This document shows positions 14,359-14,540 of a DNA stretch of 14,540 nucleotides, in pieces. The notes beneath the pieces are model-generated. The model searched no databases and was not told the origin of the DNA. It was given only the letters and a program-made list of their open reading frames with translations. The DNA comes from JACKII01 sp963974445 (GTDB taxonomy: Bacteria > Pseudomonadota > Alphaproteobacteria > Bin95). Made by a program: the position numbers and the translations under genes. Numbering within the stretch: position 1 is the stretch's first letter; each line of letters begins with the position of its first letter. The DNA lies in assembly GCA_963974445.1 (NCBI GenBank), contig CAXBDI010000102.1:1-14540 (forward strand), given 5' to 3'.

Positions 14359-14391
14359 GGCCCTGATCGCCCGTTTTTGGCGACCAGGGCC
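14359..14391. promoter_or_regulatory. 13-bp inverted repeat just upstream of the luxR-type gene
   Basis: GGCCCTGATCGCC (14359-14371) and GGCGACCAGGGCC (14379-14391) are inverted copies with one mismatch and a 7-base loop. The dyad ends 17 bp before the TTG start of the regulator. It may be an operator for autoregulation or a hairpin in the leader mRNA. The T-run is in the loop on the plus strand, so it is not a normal terminator. Confidence 0.5.
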
Positions 14392-14540
14392 AGCGATGAT
14401 AACAGTTCGGGTTGTTGTCGTCTCGCGTCAAACTTAACGCGACTGCTGGCGCCCCTATTCGCCGGCGGCAAGCCGTTCGTCCGCCTTCCCCCGCTCTACA
14501 GTTTCCTGAGACACAGATTTGGGCGATAGCGGCTCCCTAG
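14392..14540. other. non-coding end of window
   Basis: Only a short plus-strand frame (from ATG 14341) crosses this stretch. It has no ribosome site and is compositionally unlike a protein, so it is not called. On the minus strand, TTGACG and a TGTTATCAT box occur upstream of the regulator, but they are more than 20 bp apart, too far for a standard promoter. Confidence 0.4.

Noticed and set aside
14341..14529. 62-residue plus-strand open frame upstream of the regulator
   Set aside because: No ribosome site, no motif, and it covers the dyad; treated as non-coding.

Overview
The window is GC-rich chromosomal DNA from a Gram-negative bacterium, most likely an alphaproteobacterium. The support is the gene families present, strong AGGAGG-type ribosome sites, and short palindromic elements of the 'CGTCATTGCGAG' and 'CCGGACTTGATCCGG' kinds, which are common in that class. 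The assignment is inference. I see no rRNA, tRNA, phage or CRISPR, and no complete insertion sequence; there is one transposase relic.

Layout. (a) 3-1127 (+): C-terminal part of an N-methylhydantoinase A (HyuA) protein cut by the window edge, followed by a palindromic repeat element with imperfect inverted ends (1133-1290). (b) 1330-2490 (-): acyl-CoA dehydrogenase, divergent from an MFS transporter at 2610-3812 (+). (c) 3809-6399 (-): a compact three-gene unit transcribed in the order class V aminotransferase (serine-glyoxylate type), JmjC/cupin-4 oxygenase, hotdog acyl-CoA thioesterase. The last two genes overlap by ATGA. The thioesterase and MFS genes meet tail to tail with overlapping stop codons. 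(d) 6536-7168 (+): msrA, divergent from the aminotransferase, then a gene-free stretch with two related palindromic repeats. (e) 7541-9396 (+): two paralogous PuuE-like (NodB-fold) polysaccharide deacetylase-family proteins, translationally coupled by an ATGA overlap, then another long palindromic repeat. (f) 9582-11393 (-): a TauD/TfdA-type 2-oxoglutarate dioxygenase followed by a beta-hydroxyacid dehydrogenase. (g) 11458-11631 (-): remnant of an IS5-type transposase, containing a perfect TATAAT upstream of the dioxygenase. (h) 11632-12024 (-): single-domain cupin, divergent from a benzoate-CoA-ligase-family enzyme at 12123-13640 (+). (i) 13802-14341 (-): small membrane-anchored LuxR-type regulator with a dyad just upstream.

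The genes are catabolic accessory functions: hydantoin or allantoin-like ring chemistry, glyoxylate transamination, beta-hydroxyacid oxidation, oxygenases, and CoA activation, dehydrogenation and hydrolysis. Several could feed one nitrogen-heterocycle/glyoxylate network, but they lie in separate transcription units and the sequence does not prove a single pathway. I found no clear-cut new defence or mobile system. The most unusual items are the aminotransferase-JmjC-thioesterase operon, the coupled metal-site-poor deacetylase pair, the transposase relic that may supply a promoter, the membrane-tethered LuxR with its upstream dyad, and four palindromic repeat elements of three families.
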